DNA of 64,000 bases from an uncultured Porphyromonadaceae bacterium (GCA_900545955.1 URAU01000001.1:62001-126000), one strand, 5' to 3'. Numbered from the stretch's first letter, positions 19,659 to 27,589 are shown. A program made the numbers and translations. The notes: generated by a model not told the origin, from the sequence alone.

Positions 19659-20527
19659 TTTGCTGCCTTTTTCAGAGTGAGACATGCCCAGTTGTCGCCC
19701 ATCACGGTGTGACCGCCGTCGGCGAGGCCCTCGTCGGCGGCTTTCCGCAGAATCATGGGGATGTCAGCCTCATAGAAGCCGCTCAGCAGCATAATTGCTC
19801 CCGGAGCGAGAGTAGCCGCGTAGCGGCTGAGGTCATTGAGTATGATGTTGCGGTTGATGTTGGCGATGAAAAGGTCGGCTGAGCATCCAGCGAGCTGTTC
19901 TGCGCCCCCCAGGCGCAGGTCGATGTCGCGACAGCCGTTGAGCTGCATGTTTTCGCGTGCGTTGGCCTCGGCGGCAGGGTCGATTTCGATGGCGGTTACC
20001 GACGACGCACCGCGCATGCGGGCGAGTATGGCCAGAATGCCTGTGCCGGTTCCCATATCTATCACGCGTTTTCCCTGCAGGTCGGTGTCGAGCAGGCGAG
20101 CGATTATCTGCGATGTGGTTGCGTGGTGGCCGGTACCGAAGGCCATCTTGGGGTCGATTACGATATCATATTGGCATTGCGGATAGTCGGTATGGAATGT
20201 GCTGTGGATACAGCATTTGTCGGCTACCACAATAGGCTTGAAGTAGTTTTTCTCCCATTCGGCGTTCCAGTCGACACCCTCTATCTCCTTAATTTCGGTG
20301 GTAACGGCAACCGGAAGGAGAAACGCCTGTATTGTTTCGTCGAGAGTTGCCCTATCGAATTGCGAGGCCGGAATATAAGCAGCCAGAGCATCGCCCTGCT
20401 GTACGAAGCTTTCGTATCCGATATCGGCGAGCATGGCCGAAAGCACATCTGCCGCGGTATCCGACGTAAGCTGTTCGTCGGCAGCGGGTATGTGAAAGTG
20501 AAAGGTTACTTCTGTGTAGTTGTTCAT
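19655..20527 (-). CDS. prmA: Ribosomal protein L11 methyltransferase
   Basis: 290 residues from ATG at 20527 (MNNYTEVTFHF). An upstream in-frame ATG at 20584 is excluded because the predicted transcript starts near 20550. PrmA trimethylates lysines and the N-terminus of ribosomal protein L11. Seen: an N-terminal substrate-binding domain to about residue 110, then PKMAFGTGHHATTSQIIARLL, the SAM motif VIDMGTGTGILAILA, AIEIDPAAEANARENMQLN, and the NINRN motif in FIANINRNIIL, corresponding to the N-I-L/N-A-N of the family. Confidence 0.94.
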   Translation of the reverse strand: MNNYTEVTFHFHIPAADEQLTSDTAADVLSAMLADIGYESFVQQGDALAAYIPASQFDRATLDETIQAFLLPVAVTTEIKEIEGVDWNAEWEKNYFKPIVVADKCCIHSTFHTDYPQCQYDIVIDPKMAFGTGHHATTSQIIARLLDTDLQGKRVIDMGTGTGILAILARMRGASSVTAIEIDPAAEANARENMQLNGCRDIDLRLGGAEQLAGCSADLFIANINRNIILNDLSRYAATLAPGAIMLLSGFYEADIPMILRKAADEGLADGGHTVMGDNWACLTLKKAAK

Positions 20528-20555
20528 CGAATGGCTTGAAATCTTTTTGTAGATG

Positions 20556-20563
20556 CAAAGATA
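20556..20563 (-). promoter_or_regulatory. -7 box of prmA
   Basis: Minus strand TATCTTTG, exact TAnnTTTG, placing transcription start near 20550 and a 23-nt leader before ATG at 20527. No clear -33 element. Confidence 0.5.
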
Positions 20564-20641
20564 ATCAGTTTCTGCGAGAAACACTATCCCTTCGATGAAT
20601 TTAGATTGCCGGCGGCTACATAAGGAAGGACATTCCCGGAA

Positions 20642-20971
20642 TTATTTCTGGCGACGGGGAAAGAAGAAGCGCCAGATCGATGTCAGTTTGTGGAATATAG
20701 TGAACGCCACCATGGCGATGTCGAAATAGCGTATAAAGGAATTGACGCCTGAGACATAGCCCGTAAGAGTGTTGGCGTTGCGCTGCATACGGGGTGATAC
20801 GAGCATCAGAAGACGGTCCTGTGTCAGGGAAATCTTTAAACGGTTCACTACAAGTTTATATCTCAGCTCGTCGAGATCGTAGCCTTTGAACGTAGTCGCG
20901 GATGCGTCGGTTGCAGTGGGACGGTGAGGATGGCCGTGGCCTTTCGTCCGGGATATTTTTTTAGTGGTCAT
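20642..20971 (-). CDS. Small membrane-associated protein, YqjK-like position
   Basis: 109 residues. The first 30 are basic and His-rich (KGHGHPHRP), the middle is a charged helix (DELRYKLVVNRLKISLTQDRL), and residues about 80-100 form one hydrophobic segment (YFDIAMVAFTIFHKLTSIW) before a basic tail FFPRRQK. I do not recognise a named family by sequence. It follows the holin-III gene by 30 bp. In enterobacteria the order YqjD, YqjE (holin III superfamily), YqjK is similar, with YqjK a small protein of the same layout, so this is a possible analogue by context. Confidence 0.65.
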   Translation of the reverse strand: MTTKKISRTKGHGHPHRPTATDASATTFKGYDLDELRYKLVVNRLKISLTQDRLLMLVSPRMQRNANTLTGYVSGVNSFIRYFDIAMVAFTIFHKLTSIWRFFFPRRQK

Positions 20972-21001
20972 GAGGCAGAACGATTGATGTAGGGTAATGG
21001 C

Positions 21002-21364
21002 TTAATTCTCCGGGTCGTCTTTGGGCTGCACATCGAATATCAGGCGGCTTATGAATCTGGCAATCGGGTTGATGATTAACGTTTTGCGCATGCAGACGGT
21101 CAAGAGCATGAGCAATACGAATACACCTCCCAGAATCAGATAGGAGAGCCAGGGAACCATGACGAGCTCAAGCGCTTCAATCGCGGCGCCGGCAAAGAAA
21201 GCAAGAGCGAACACCCCAAATACAAGCGAGATAATTACAAGCAGAGCCGCCGAGAGCAGCAGCGTGAGCTTTTCGGTGAGTGTAAGTTTTGCATTCTCGA
21301 TATAGAGTCTGCACAGACGAATCAGAAGTTCCTTGAGCGATGAAAGTGTACCCGAAGATTTCAT
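21002..21364 (-). CDS. Holin superfamily III membrane protein (YqjE-like)
   Basis: 120 residues with a cytoplasmic N-terminal helix (LKELLIRLCRLYIENAKLTLTEK) and two strong transmembrane segments (LLSAALLVIISLVFGVFALAF and WLSYLILGGVFVLLMLLTVC). This is the layout of the PF07332-type phage holin superfamily III, which in most bacteria is not phage-borne but accompanies YtxH/DUF883 proteins at the inner membrane under stress. There are no phage genes nearby, so lysis is not implied. Confidence 0.8.
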   Translation of the reverse strand: MKSSGTLSSLKELLIRLCRLYIENAKLTLTEKLTLLLSAALLVIISLVFGVFALAFFAGAAIEALELVMVPWLSYLILGGVFVLLMLLTVCMRKTLIINPIARFISRLIFDVQPKDDPEN

Positions 21365-21437
21365 GGATGAATTTGCTGAGACTATGAATTAAGTGATAAC
21401 CACAGAGAGGGTGTAGATAAATTTTTCCAGGTCTGTG

Positions 21438-21477
21438 AATATTGCCGGGCTTAATCAAACGTAAGTCCGGCAATATT
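21438..21477 (-). terminator. Intercistronic hairpin between YtxH and holin-III genes
   Basis: AATATTGCCGG pairs perfectly with CCGGCAATATT over an 18-nt loop, 37 bp downstream of the YtxH stop at 21514. Possible partial terminator or message-stabilising structure giving more YtxH than holin. Confidence 0.5.
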
Positions 21478-21513
21478 AACCCATTATCTTTAAGGAGAGT
21501 GGAGGAGAACTCG

Positions 21514-21717
21514 TTATTTCTTTATGTCTTCGGCGATTTTGTCGACAAGTTCCTCAAGTTCTTCCTGCTGCGTGCATTTGCATACACCATATTTCTTGAG
21601 GTAATGTTTGATTTCTTCGCGAAGTTCCTCACCTTTTTCAGGAGCGAAAAGGAGGGCGGCCCCGGCTCCTACGGCTGCGCCGCCGAGAAAAGCGTAAAGC
21701 AATGTAAGTGCTCTCAT
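21514..21717 (-). CDS. YtxH domain protein (copy 2 of a tandem pair)
   Basis: 67 residues: one N-terminal membrane helix rich in small residues (LLYAFLGGAAVGAGAALLFAP) followed by the YtxH motif APEKGEELREEI and an amphipathic acidic tail with CKC. YtxH proteins are small general-stress membrane proteins. It is a clear paralogue of the gene at 21745, sharing LLFAPEKGE and the overall layout but with the extra cysteines and an earlier stop. Confidence 0.85.
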   Translation of the reverse strand: MRALTLLYAFLGGAAVGAGAALLFAPEKGEELREEIKHYLKKYGVCKCTQQEELEELVDKIAEDIKK

Positions 21718-21744
21718 AGCTGTATTTTTTTATATTTGTTTTGA

Positions 21745-21942
21745 TTATTTCTGAATCTCTTCCTTGAGTTCGTCGACGAGCTGGTCGAGCTTGTTTTTCT
21801 TCAGGGTAATACCTTTCGACTCGAGGAAACGGGCGATTTCACCGCGCAGGTCCTCACCTTTTTCGGGAGCAAAGAGCAGACCGAGCGAAGCGCCAACCAG
21901 AGCGCCGCCGATAACGGCAAGAATGATATCAAAATTCTTCAT
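21745..21942 (-). CDS. YtxH domain protein (copy 1 of a tandem pair)
   Basis: 65 residues with the membrane helix FDIILAVIGGALVGASLGLLF and the motif APEKGEDLRGEIARFLESKG, then a charged helix. First gene of the leftward group YtxH-YtxH-holin III-109 aa protein. The close similarity to its neighbour points to local duplication. No promoter matching the -7 consensus is visible; the 156-bp upstream interval is AT-rich and otherwise empty. Confidence 0.85.
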   Translation of the reverse strand: MKNFDIILAVIGGALVGASLGLLFAPEKGEDLRGEIARFLESKGITLKKNKLDQLVDELKEEIQK

Positions 21943-22098
21943 AACAATAAATAGGTTTTAGTTAAATAGCTTTTACCTCATTAACGCTAACCGGTGCCTG
22001 ATTGTTTTCCCGCAACAGCAATTATTTAACATTTATCTCTATGGCCTCCATTTCGTGCGAAGTTTACGACATTCTGTGCGCAGTATCGCAGGTTGTCG

Positions 22099-23205
22099 TC
22101 AGGCGGTGGCCGGAGAATTGCGGCGGAAGGGGCGCGGGCACATCTGCCAGAGGCGCAGGCCGATGAGGGGGAGTACTACTCCCGCCAGGGAGTAGAGAAT
22201 CCAGAAGAGGTCTTCGTGGTTGCGGTAGTGGATTACCATGTGGCAGCCGATATGCCCCGGGTCGAGACCATACCACAGCACTTTCACCAGACTGACGGCC
22301 TTAAATGCGAGGATATGGAAGATGAATACGTAGAGCGTATTGTCGCCCACATAGGCCAGAATGCGTGCTATGGCGCCTCCGGACTGCGCTATGCGCCGGG
22401 ATATGTAAATCAGCATCAGGAATCCGATGGTGCCGGTGACGGGGAGTGTCAGCAGGTCGACGGGCTTGCCCGTGTTGTTCATTCCGCAGCAATGTAGATG
22501 TGTTGCCGCACATAGTGCAGCGGCGTAGATGGCCGTCAGCCACCATGTTTCCTTCACCCTTGGCTCGAACCGGCGGTAGAGCACGCCCACGCCGAAAAAG
22601 AATAGACCCCACACTTCGCGCAGTCCGCCGTTGGGGATAAACGGAATCTTGAGGCCGTTGAACAGGCGGAAGGCATTGAATGCCAAGGCTGCAAGGCATA
22701 TCAGAGTCACGGCTGCGCCTGCACCGAGCTTCGTATGGCTGTCGACAATGCGGTAGAGAACCAAAAACAGGATACTCGCCACGAGCAGCCCCCGGAAAAA
22801 CCAGAATGCCCCGGCGATAAACTCATCGTATCCACTCATGGAGGTGACAATCAGTATCAGGCGCTGAGCTGCCTGATGGAACGTATAGGGGTGGGTCACT
22901 CCTCCGGTCCAGTTGCCGAACTGCTCGTTGAGTACGCCAAGATGAAACCATAGGTTGTGCAGCAGCAGAAAAACCAGACTCCATTTAAGAAAAGGGATAT
23001 ATAGTCCGCGGAAGCGCTTCGCGCAGAAGCTCCACGGGTCGTCCAGATAGCGGCGGCTGAAAAAGTAGCCTGCGGCGATGAAAAACACCGGCATATGGAA
23101 CGTGTAGATCCAGCGGGTAAGGAAGTCTGGGGCCTCGGCGTGGCCCACGACCATCAGAATGATGGCGATACCTTTTACGACCGACAGAACGATGTTTCGT
23201 GACAT
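22099..23205 (-). CDS. Membrane acyltransferase, acyltransferase-3 family
   Basis: 368 residues, about ten transmembrane helices. The start MSRNIVLSVVKGIAIILMVVGHAE and the following TFHMPVFFIAAGYFFSRRY are typical of the acyltransferase-3/OafA group, where the His of VGH is essential. Such enzymes O-acetylate or otherwise acylate surface polysaccharide, peptidoglycan or lipid; the acceptor here is unknown. No sugar-polymer genes adjoin it. A solo end of the MITE-like repeat (23215-23241) lies 10 bp upstream of its start codon. Confidence 0.85.
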   Translation of the reverse strand: MSRNIVLSVVKGIAIILMVVGHAEAPDFLTRWIYTFHMPVFFIAAGYFFSRRYLDDPWSFCAKRFRGLYIPFLKWSLVFLLLHNLWFHLGVLNEQFGNWTGGVTHPYTFHQAAQRLILIVTSMSGYDEFIAGAFWFFRGLLVASILFLVLYRIVDSHTKLGAGAAVTLICLAALAFNAFRLFNGLKIPFIPNGGLREVWGLFFFGVGVLYRRFEPRVKETWWLTAIYAAALCAATHLHCCGMNNTGKPVDLLTLPVTGTIGFLMLIYISRRIAQSGGAIARILAYVGDNTLYVFIFHILAFKAVSLVKVLWYGLDPGHIGCHMVIHYRNHEDLFWILYSLAGVVLPLIGLRLWQMCPRPFRRNSPATA

Positions 23206-23214
23206 ACTGAATGA

Positions 23215-23241
23215 TTTAAAATAGTTTCGACCAGTTACTTA
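23215..23241 (-). repeat. Solo terminal inverted repeat of the MITE-like family
   Basis: Read on the minus strand from 23241 it starts TAAGTAACTGGTCGAAAC and continues into TATTTTAAA, matching the left end of the 46086-46270 element. No matching second end is found to the left, so it is a solo end or relic. Confidence 0.6.
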
Positions 23242-23270
23242 TCGACCGGTAGCTTTATAGATTCATCAGG

Positions 23271-23278
23271 TAAATTTG
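23271..23278 (+). promoter_or_regulatory. -7 box of the lipoprotein gene
   Basis: TAAATTTG, exact consensus. Transcription from about 23285 would give a 67-nt leader and rules out the in-frame ATG at 23283 as a normal start. Confidence 0.5.
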
Positions 23279-23351
23279 CCTTATGATTATGGTTTTGTCA
23301 ACAATTTGCCTTTATCGCTGTTATAATTTAAGGAATTTAAATTATAAGTCA

Positions 23352-23885
23352 ATGAAAAAGATTTTAGTGGCAGTCGCCGCTCTGGCAGCGATTTCGTTTG
23401 CCTCGTGTTCCAAAGCAGATAAGGCTGCAAGCGAGGAGTCCAATGATTTCAAGATGAAAATCGAGAATTGCACGAATGCAGATTCGATTGCAATTTACGT
23501 AGACCGGGCTCAGGCCTATGCACAGAAACTTGCCGCTGAGGGCAAAGTGGAGGAAGCAAAGAAATATCTTGCCGACATCCAGCCCATAGTGGAGAAAAAG
23601 GCTCCCGCACTTGTTTCTACTTTCGAAGCGGTAAAGGCGGCCGTGGATAAATTCCCCGCTTCGGCCGACTCTCTGAAAAACGCCGCTACCGATTCACTCC
23701 GCACTGCCGGCGCAGCCGCGGTCGATTCCGTGAAAGGGGCTGTGGCCGCTAAGGCAGGTGAGGCTGTTGAAAATGTAAAGCAGGGTGTTTCCGACGCAGC
23801 ATCGGATGCTGCAGATAAAGCCAATGCAGCGGTGGAAAATGCCGCTCAGTCGGCCAAGGAGAAAGTAGGCGGTCTGCTTAAATAA
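23352..23885 (+). CDS. Lipoprotein with LEA-like amphipathic repeats
   Basis: 177 residues from ATG at 23352: MKKILVAVAALAAISFASC is a lipoprotein signal peptide with Cys at the FASC lipobox. Residues about 30-95 are a charged helical region. The C-terminal 75 residues are an Ala-rich amphipathic helix with loosely repeating blocks (AADSVKGAVAAKAGEAV, DAASDAADKANAAVENAA, AKEKVGGLLK) that resemble late-embryogenesis-abundant-type repeats found in desiccation and stress proteins. Role unknown; membrane or protein protection under stress is inference. Followed by a strong terminator. Confidence 0.8.
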   Translation: MKKILVAVAALAAISFASCSKADKAASEESNDFKMKIENCTNADSIAIYVDRAQAYAQKLAAEGKVEEAKKYLADIQPIVEKKAPALVSTFEAVKAAVDKFPASADSLKNAATDSLRTAGAAAVDSVKGAVAAKAGEAVENVKQGVSDAASDAADKANAAVENAAQSAKEKVGGLLK

Positions 23886-23924
23886 TCCTCTTTTTCTCTG
23901 AGAGAACATTCAAGGCACTGAAAG

Positions 23925-23967
23925 AAAGGCGGTGCGTCAATCTGAATCCGGTTGACACACCGCCTTT
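23925..23967 (+). terminator. Intrinsic terminator, member of a repeated hairpin family
   Basis: AAAGGCGGTGCGTCAA with TTGACACACCGCCTTT, 11-nt loop, one mismatch, followed by TTTTATT. Located 40 bp past the lipoprotein stop. Its core recurs at 36631, 38193 and 47341. Confidence 0.85.
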
Positions 23968-23994
23968 TTATTGCATATCGTTAATTCAGGCTGT

Positions 23995-24088
23995 TAAGTA
24001 ACTGTTCAAAATTATTTTATATCATCCAGATTTAATTATTTCAACATTTCCTTCCGGAAATATTAAAATAATTTCGACCAGATACTTA
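23995..24088. mobile_element. MITE-like element, internally deleted short copy
   Basis: 94 bp bounded by TAAGTAACTGTTCAAAATTA at 23995 and, on the other strand, TAAGTATCTGGTCGAAATTA from 24088. Reversed, its two halves match the two ends of the 185-bp element at 46086-46270, but the centre of that element is missing; the junction falls at a short GAAA shared by both sides. No coding capacity. Its right end overlaps the stop codon of the biotin-protein gene (TAA at 24088-24086). Confidence 0.75.
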
Positions 24089-25975
24089 TTCGAACTCGAT
24101 GAGCGGAGCGTCGGTGCCGACTACATCGTCGACATTGACAAACACGCGCTTCACCTTCAGGTCGCGTTCGGCCTCAAGGTCGTTCTCCATCTTCATTGCC
24201 TCGTAGACGAGCATTACCTGACCTTTCTTGACCGTATCGCCGGCTTTTACGTTGATTTCGATGATTCGGCCACCCATCGGTGCGGAGAAGACTTCGCCGG
24301 TGATGGGTTCTGCATCGGCTTTGGCAGCTTCGGCCTTGGGGGCTTCGGCTTTAGGCTCTTCCTTAGGCTGCTTGGCGGCGTATTCTTCGGCGCGGCGGTT
24401 GCGGAGGAATTTGTTGGCTACGTTGGGCAGAAGTTCGAGCAGGAGATATTCCTCGTTGTTGGAGGCAAGCTTTACTCCGCCGAACTCCTCTACAACGGGA
24501 TTCTCCGGCTTGCGGTATTTCGATACGTCGTAGGGGCGTTCGGTGGCGTCGCCTGTGATTTTCTCGCGGAACGCCGGATCGATCGGGGCGGGTGTATGAC
24601 CGTATTCGCCTTTTACAAGCGAGATGAACTGGTTGGAGGTGTTGGTGTAGTCGGGGTTGCCTTTTTTGCGGTCGATTGCGAGGTTCACGGCCTGAGCGCC
24701 TACAATCTGGGAGGTAGGTGTAACCAGAGGCACCAGACCTGCATCGCGGCGCACCTTCGGGATGAGCTTCATGGCATCCTCAAGAAGCTCCGACGAACCG
24801 AGCGCCTTGAGCTGAGCGACCATGTTGGAGTACATGCCGCCGGGCACTTCCGCTTCCTTGACAAGGAGGTTGGGTTTCGGGAATCCGAAGTAATCTTCGA
24901 TGGCATGGCAGCAGTCGAGCAGGGTAGCCTCGTCGAGAGCCTTTGCGGCAGCAATGGCCTGGTCGAAGAGGGCATCGACTTCGGCGGGGAGTTTGTCGGT
25001 AAGCGGATTGAAATGGCGGGGGAATTTGTCTTTGTTGAGGTCCACGTCGGCAAGGTTGCGGCGGATGCCTTCCAGGCGGTCGCGGATTTCGCCCACTTTC
25101 TCCATGTCGACGTCTACCTCCACACCGAGTTTCTTACAGAAAATGTAGACCAGTTCGATGGCGGGAGCGGCCGAGCCTTCGCCGAAGAACCATATGTTGG
25201 TATCGAGAATGTCAACACCGTTGAGGATAGCCATGAGCGAGGAGGCCAGGCCGTAGCCGGGGGTGCAGTGGGTGTGGAAGTCAACGGGGACTTTCACTGC
25301 CTGCTTCAGCTTGCCGATAATCGATGCGGCGCGCAGGGGGTTGACAAGGCCGGCCATATCCTTGAGCGTGATAATTTTCGCGCCAAGGCGCTCCATCTCC
25401 ACGGCTTTGTTGACGAAATACTCGTCGGTGAAGATTTTCTCGGGTGCTTTGGGAGTCTCTTTTTTGCCGAAGAGCGACGCCAGGAATCCCTTTTTGGGAG
25501 CGGGGGCAACTTCGTCTTTCGGATCTACGGTATAGCAAACGGCGGCATCGGCTATTCCGCCGAGTTCGTTGATGAGGCGGATGGATTCCTTGACGTTGTC
25601 GATATCGTTGAGGGCGTCGAAGATACGCATCACGTTGAGACCGTTTTTGATGGCCTCTTTATAGAAACCTTCGAGAACGGAATCGGGATAGGGGACATAA
25701 CCGAAGAGGTTTCGGCCGCGCGAAAGAGCCGAAAGAAGCGACTTTCCTTCGATGGCTTCGCTTATGGTGCGCAGGCGAACCCACGGCGATTCGTCGAGGT
25801 AACGCATTACAGAGTCGGGAACCGCTCCGCCCCATACTTCCATAATATAGAAGCCTGCATCGTGATATAGTGGTAGCAGCGGGTCGATGTCCTGCTGGCG
25901 CAGACGGGTGGCGAAAAGGCTCTGCTGCCCGTCGCGGAGAGTCAAATCTCTGATTTTTAGTTTCTTCGTTTCCAT
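24086..25975 (-). CDS. Biotin-dependent oxaloacetate decarboxylase alpha / pyruvate carboxylase B-type subunit
   Basis: 629 residues from ATG at 25975; the frame is open further upstream but the predicted transcript starts near 26008. Domains: HMGL-like carboxyltransferase barrel from LKIRDLTLRDGQQSLFATR (metal-binding Asp), through MEVWGGAVPDSVMRYLDESPW, to the metal ligands in VDFHTHCTPGYGLASSLMAI; then a conserved carboxylase domain; an Ala/Lys/Glu-rich linker; and a C-terminal biotinyl domain with the biotin lysine in VYEAMKMENDLEAE. It either decarboxylates oxaloacetate with a sodium pump or carboxylates pyruvate; no partner (oadB, accC-type) is adjacent, so this is not resolved. The stop codon comes from a MITE-like element. 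Confidence 0.9.
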   Translation of the reverse strand: METKKLKIRDLTLRDGQQSLFATRLRQQDIDPLLPLYHDAGFYIMEVWGGAVPDSVMRYLDESPWVRLRTISEAIEGKSLLSALSRGRNLFGYVPYPDSVLEGFYKEAIKNGLNVMRIFDALNDIDNVKESIRLINELGGIADAAVCYTVDPKDEVAPAPKKGFLASLFGKKETPKAPEKIFTDEYFVNKAVEMERLGAKIITLKDMAGLVNPLRAASIIGKLKQAVKVPVDFHTHCTPGYGLASSLMAILNGVDILDTNIWFFGEGSAAPAIELVYIFCKKLGVEVDVDMEKVGEIRDRLEGIRRNLADVDLNKDKFPRHFNPLTDKLPAEVDALFDQAIAAAKALDEATLLDCCHAIEDYFGFPKPNLLVKEAEVPGGMYSNMVAQLKALGSSELLEDAMKLIPKVRRDAGLVPLVTPTSQIVGAQAVNLAIDRKKGNPDYTNTSNQFISLVKGEYGHTPAPIDPAFREKITGDATERPYDVSKYRKPENPVVEEFGGVKLASNNEEYLLLELLPNVANKFLRNRRAEEYAAKQPKEEPKAEAPKAEAAKADAEPITGEVFSAPMGGRIIEINVKAGDTVKKGQVMLVYEAMKMENDLEAERDLKVKRVFVNVDDVVGTDAPLIEFE

Positions 25976-26013
25976 AAAAACTATAGTTTGTTTCGGTTGG
26001 TATAATACTCTTG

Positions 26014-26046
26014 CAAAGTTAACTAATTTTTTATTTCCAAACAAAA
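26014..26046 (-). promoter_or_regulatory. Promoter of the biotin-protein gene
   Basis: Minus strand: TTTTG at 26046-26042, 20-nt spacer, TAACTTTG at 26021-26014. Both boxes fit the consensus. Leader about 33 nt. The -33 element lies in the T-tract of the preceding terminator. Confidence 0.75.
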
Positions 26047-26074
26047 CAGGCGGGGCGCCGTGGCGCTCCGCCTG
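26047..26074 (-). terminator. Intrinsic terminator of the OmpA gene
   Basis: On the minus strand CAGGCGG-AGCGCC pairs with GGCGCC-CCGCCTG in a compact stem, followed by TTTTGTTT. It is 67 bp past the OmpA stop and immediately precedes the promoter of the next gene. Confidence 0.8.
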
Positions 26075-26140
26075 ATAAATGTTGTGGGATGTTTCAGTTG
26101 TCGGTTTACGGCTTTGGGGCAGTTAACCTTTCTGGAAGAA

Positions 26141-27352
26141 TCAGTTGCCGGGAACGAAGATTACGATGCGGTTCCAGTCGTTGGTCGAATAGGGCTGGCT
26201 GGAGCTGCCTTTTGCATCGATGCTGAGACGATTTGCGTTGATGCCGTAGGTCTTTGTGAGGACATCGTAGACGGCTTTCGCACGACGCTCGGAGAGGGCC
26301 TGATTGTATTGGCTTGTGCCGGTGTCTTTGTCGGCATAACCTTTAATCACTACGTTGACATCGGGATTATCCTTCAGATACTGGGCGGTGTTGTAGACGT
26401 TGACCATCTCCTCGTCGGTAATCTTCGAGGAATTGATTGTGAAGCGGACAGTCGACATCATGGGAGCTGCAGTCGACTCGGGGCATTCAGCGGCTTTCAC
26501 TTCGGGGCAGGGGAGCTGTGACTCGGCTGCGGCAAGTGCAGCGGCGGTTGCAGCGAGGTCGCCACGGAGGGCATTCACCTGACCGTTGAGCGAGTTGATG
26601 TAGGCGAGGTCTTTGCAGGCGTTGTAAGCCTGGTATTTCACGCCTCCGAAGTTGATGTTGAAACCTCCGGTAGCGGTAATCAGCACGTCGACGGGGTCGT
26701 TCCAGGCTGCGCCGTTGAAATTGTCGCCGTAGAAGCCTGCGCGGCCTTCAAGGAAGAAGTCAACGTAGCGGCAGAGACGGAAACGGAGCTGGATACCGGC
26801 CGATACGGGGAGAGTCCACTGACGTGTACGCAGACTGCCGTCGTTGCGCGGGATGTTGGTACCGTCCGACTGGATGTCCCATACGTATGCGCCTCCTATG
26901 CCGATGAAGGGAATCACGCTTACGGGGCGTTCGGCATTCACACCGCCGAGAGAATTGCACATATCCCACATGAAGTCGAAGTTGAGATTGGCCATCTTGG
27001 CTTTGCTGTATGAGTCGTTATCCCAGTGAAGCGGGCCATAGTAGCCGCTGAAGCGGAAGCCGACATACGGGGAGAACCATTTGCCTACGCCGATATTATA
27101 TGTGGCGGTGATATGGCGTTTGGCATCGCCGGAAACAAGATGGTTTTCAACCATCGGGACGGCGATACCTGCGCCGAGCTGTAGGAACCAGTTGTCGTGC
27201 TTGTCGACATAATAATGTGTCTTGCAGTTGGCGGCGTCGACCACGGAAATAGATTCCTCTTCGACAACAACTTCCTGCTGAGCGTTTGCGTTGCCGGCGC
27301 AGAACATTGCCATGAATGCAACTGCAGCCGCTGAGGCTAAGGTCTTTTTCAT
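26141..27352 (-). CDS. OmpA-family outer membrane protein
   Basis: 403 residues with signal peptide MKKTLASAAAVAFMAMFCAGNANAQ. Residues about 50-240 form a beta-barrel (FLQLGAGIAVPMVE, VGFRFSGYYGPLHWD, LRFRLCRYVDFFLEGRAGFYG). A coiled linker with Ala-rich and Cys/Pro residues (about 255-300) leads to a C-terminal OmpA peptidoglycan-binding domain: VRFTINSSKITDEEMVNVYN, VVIKGYADKDTGTSQYNQALSERRAKAV with the Asp and Arg ligands, ending DWNRIVIFVPGN. Probably an abundant structural link between outer membrane and wall. It is a single-gene transcript ended by the hairpin at 26047-26074. Confidence 0.93.
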   Translation of the reverse strand: MKKTLASAAAVAFMAMFCAGNANAQQEVVVEEESISVVDAANCKTHYYVDKHDNWFLQLGAGIAVPMVENHLVSGDAKRHITATYNIGVGKWFSPYVGFRFSGYYGPLHWDNDSYSKAKMANLNFDFMWDMCNSLGGVNAERPVSVIPFIGIGGAYVWDIQSDGTNIPRNDGSLRTRQWTLPVSAGIQLRFRLCRYVDFFLEGRAGFYGDNFNGAAWNDPVDVLITATGGFNINFGGVKYQAYNACKDLAYINSLNGQVNALRGDLAATAAALAAAESQLPCPEVKAAECPESTAAPMMSTVRFTINSSKITDEEMVNVYNTAQYLKDNPDVNVVIKGYADKDTGTSQYNQALSERRAKAVYDVLTKTYGINANRLSIDAKGSSSQPYSTNDWNRIVIFVPGN

Positions 27353-27550
27353 TTTAATAGTAATTTAGTTGCAAAATAAATAAACGTTTAAAATCATCTC
27401 TCATAAGTAAGAAAGCTGTCGAGGGCACTTGGTTGAAGGCACAATGTTAAAGTCACTCTGGAGGTAATGCACCCGGCGCGGCTTGCTTGCTTTTTGAAAG
27501 AATAACACACGTCTGGAAAGTATGGTTCAACATTTACGGAGGGGATATAA

Positions 27551-27589
27551 AAAAATGCGGCGCCGCCTCCCGGCGACGCTCCGCTTTTT
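27551..27589. terminator. Bidirectional hairpin in the OmpA upstream region
   Basis: AAAAATGCGGCGCCG and CGGCGACGCTCCGCTTTTT form a stem with A-tract on one side and T-tract on the other, usable in both directions. It is 199 bp upstream of the OmpA start and would end transcripts coming from the 27880 promoter. Confidence 0.55.

Noticed and set aside
21002..21364. Prophage remnant, suggested by a holin-type protein
   Set aside because: No integrase, capsid, tail or lysin gene is nearby, and holin III proteins next to YtxH genes are chromosomal stress proteins.
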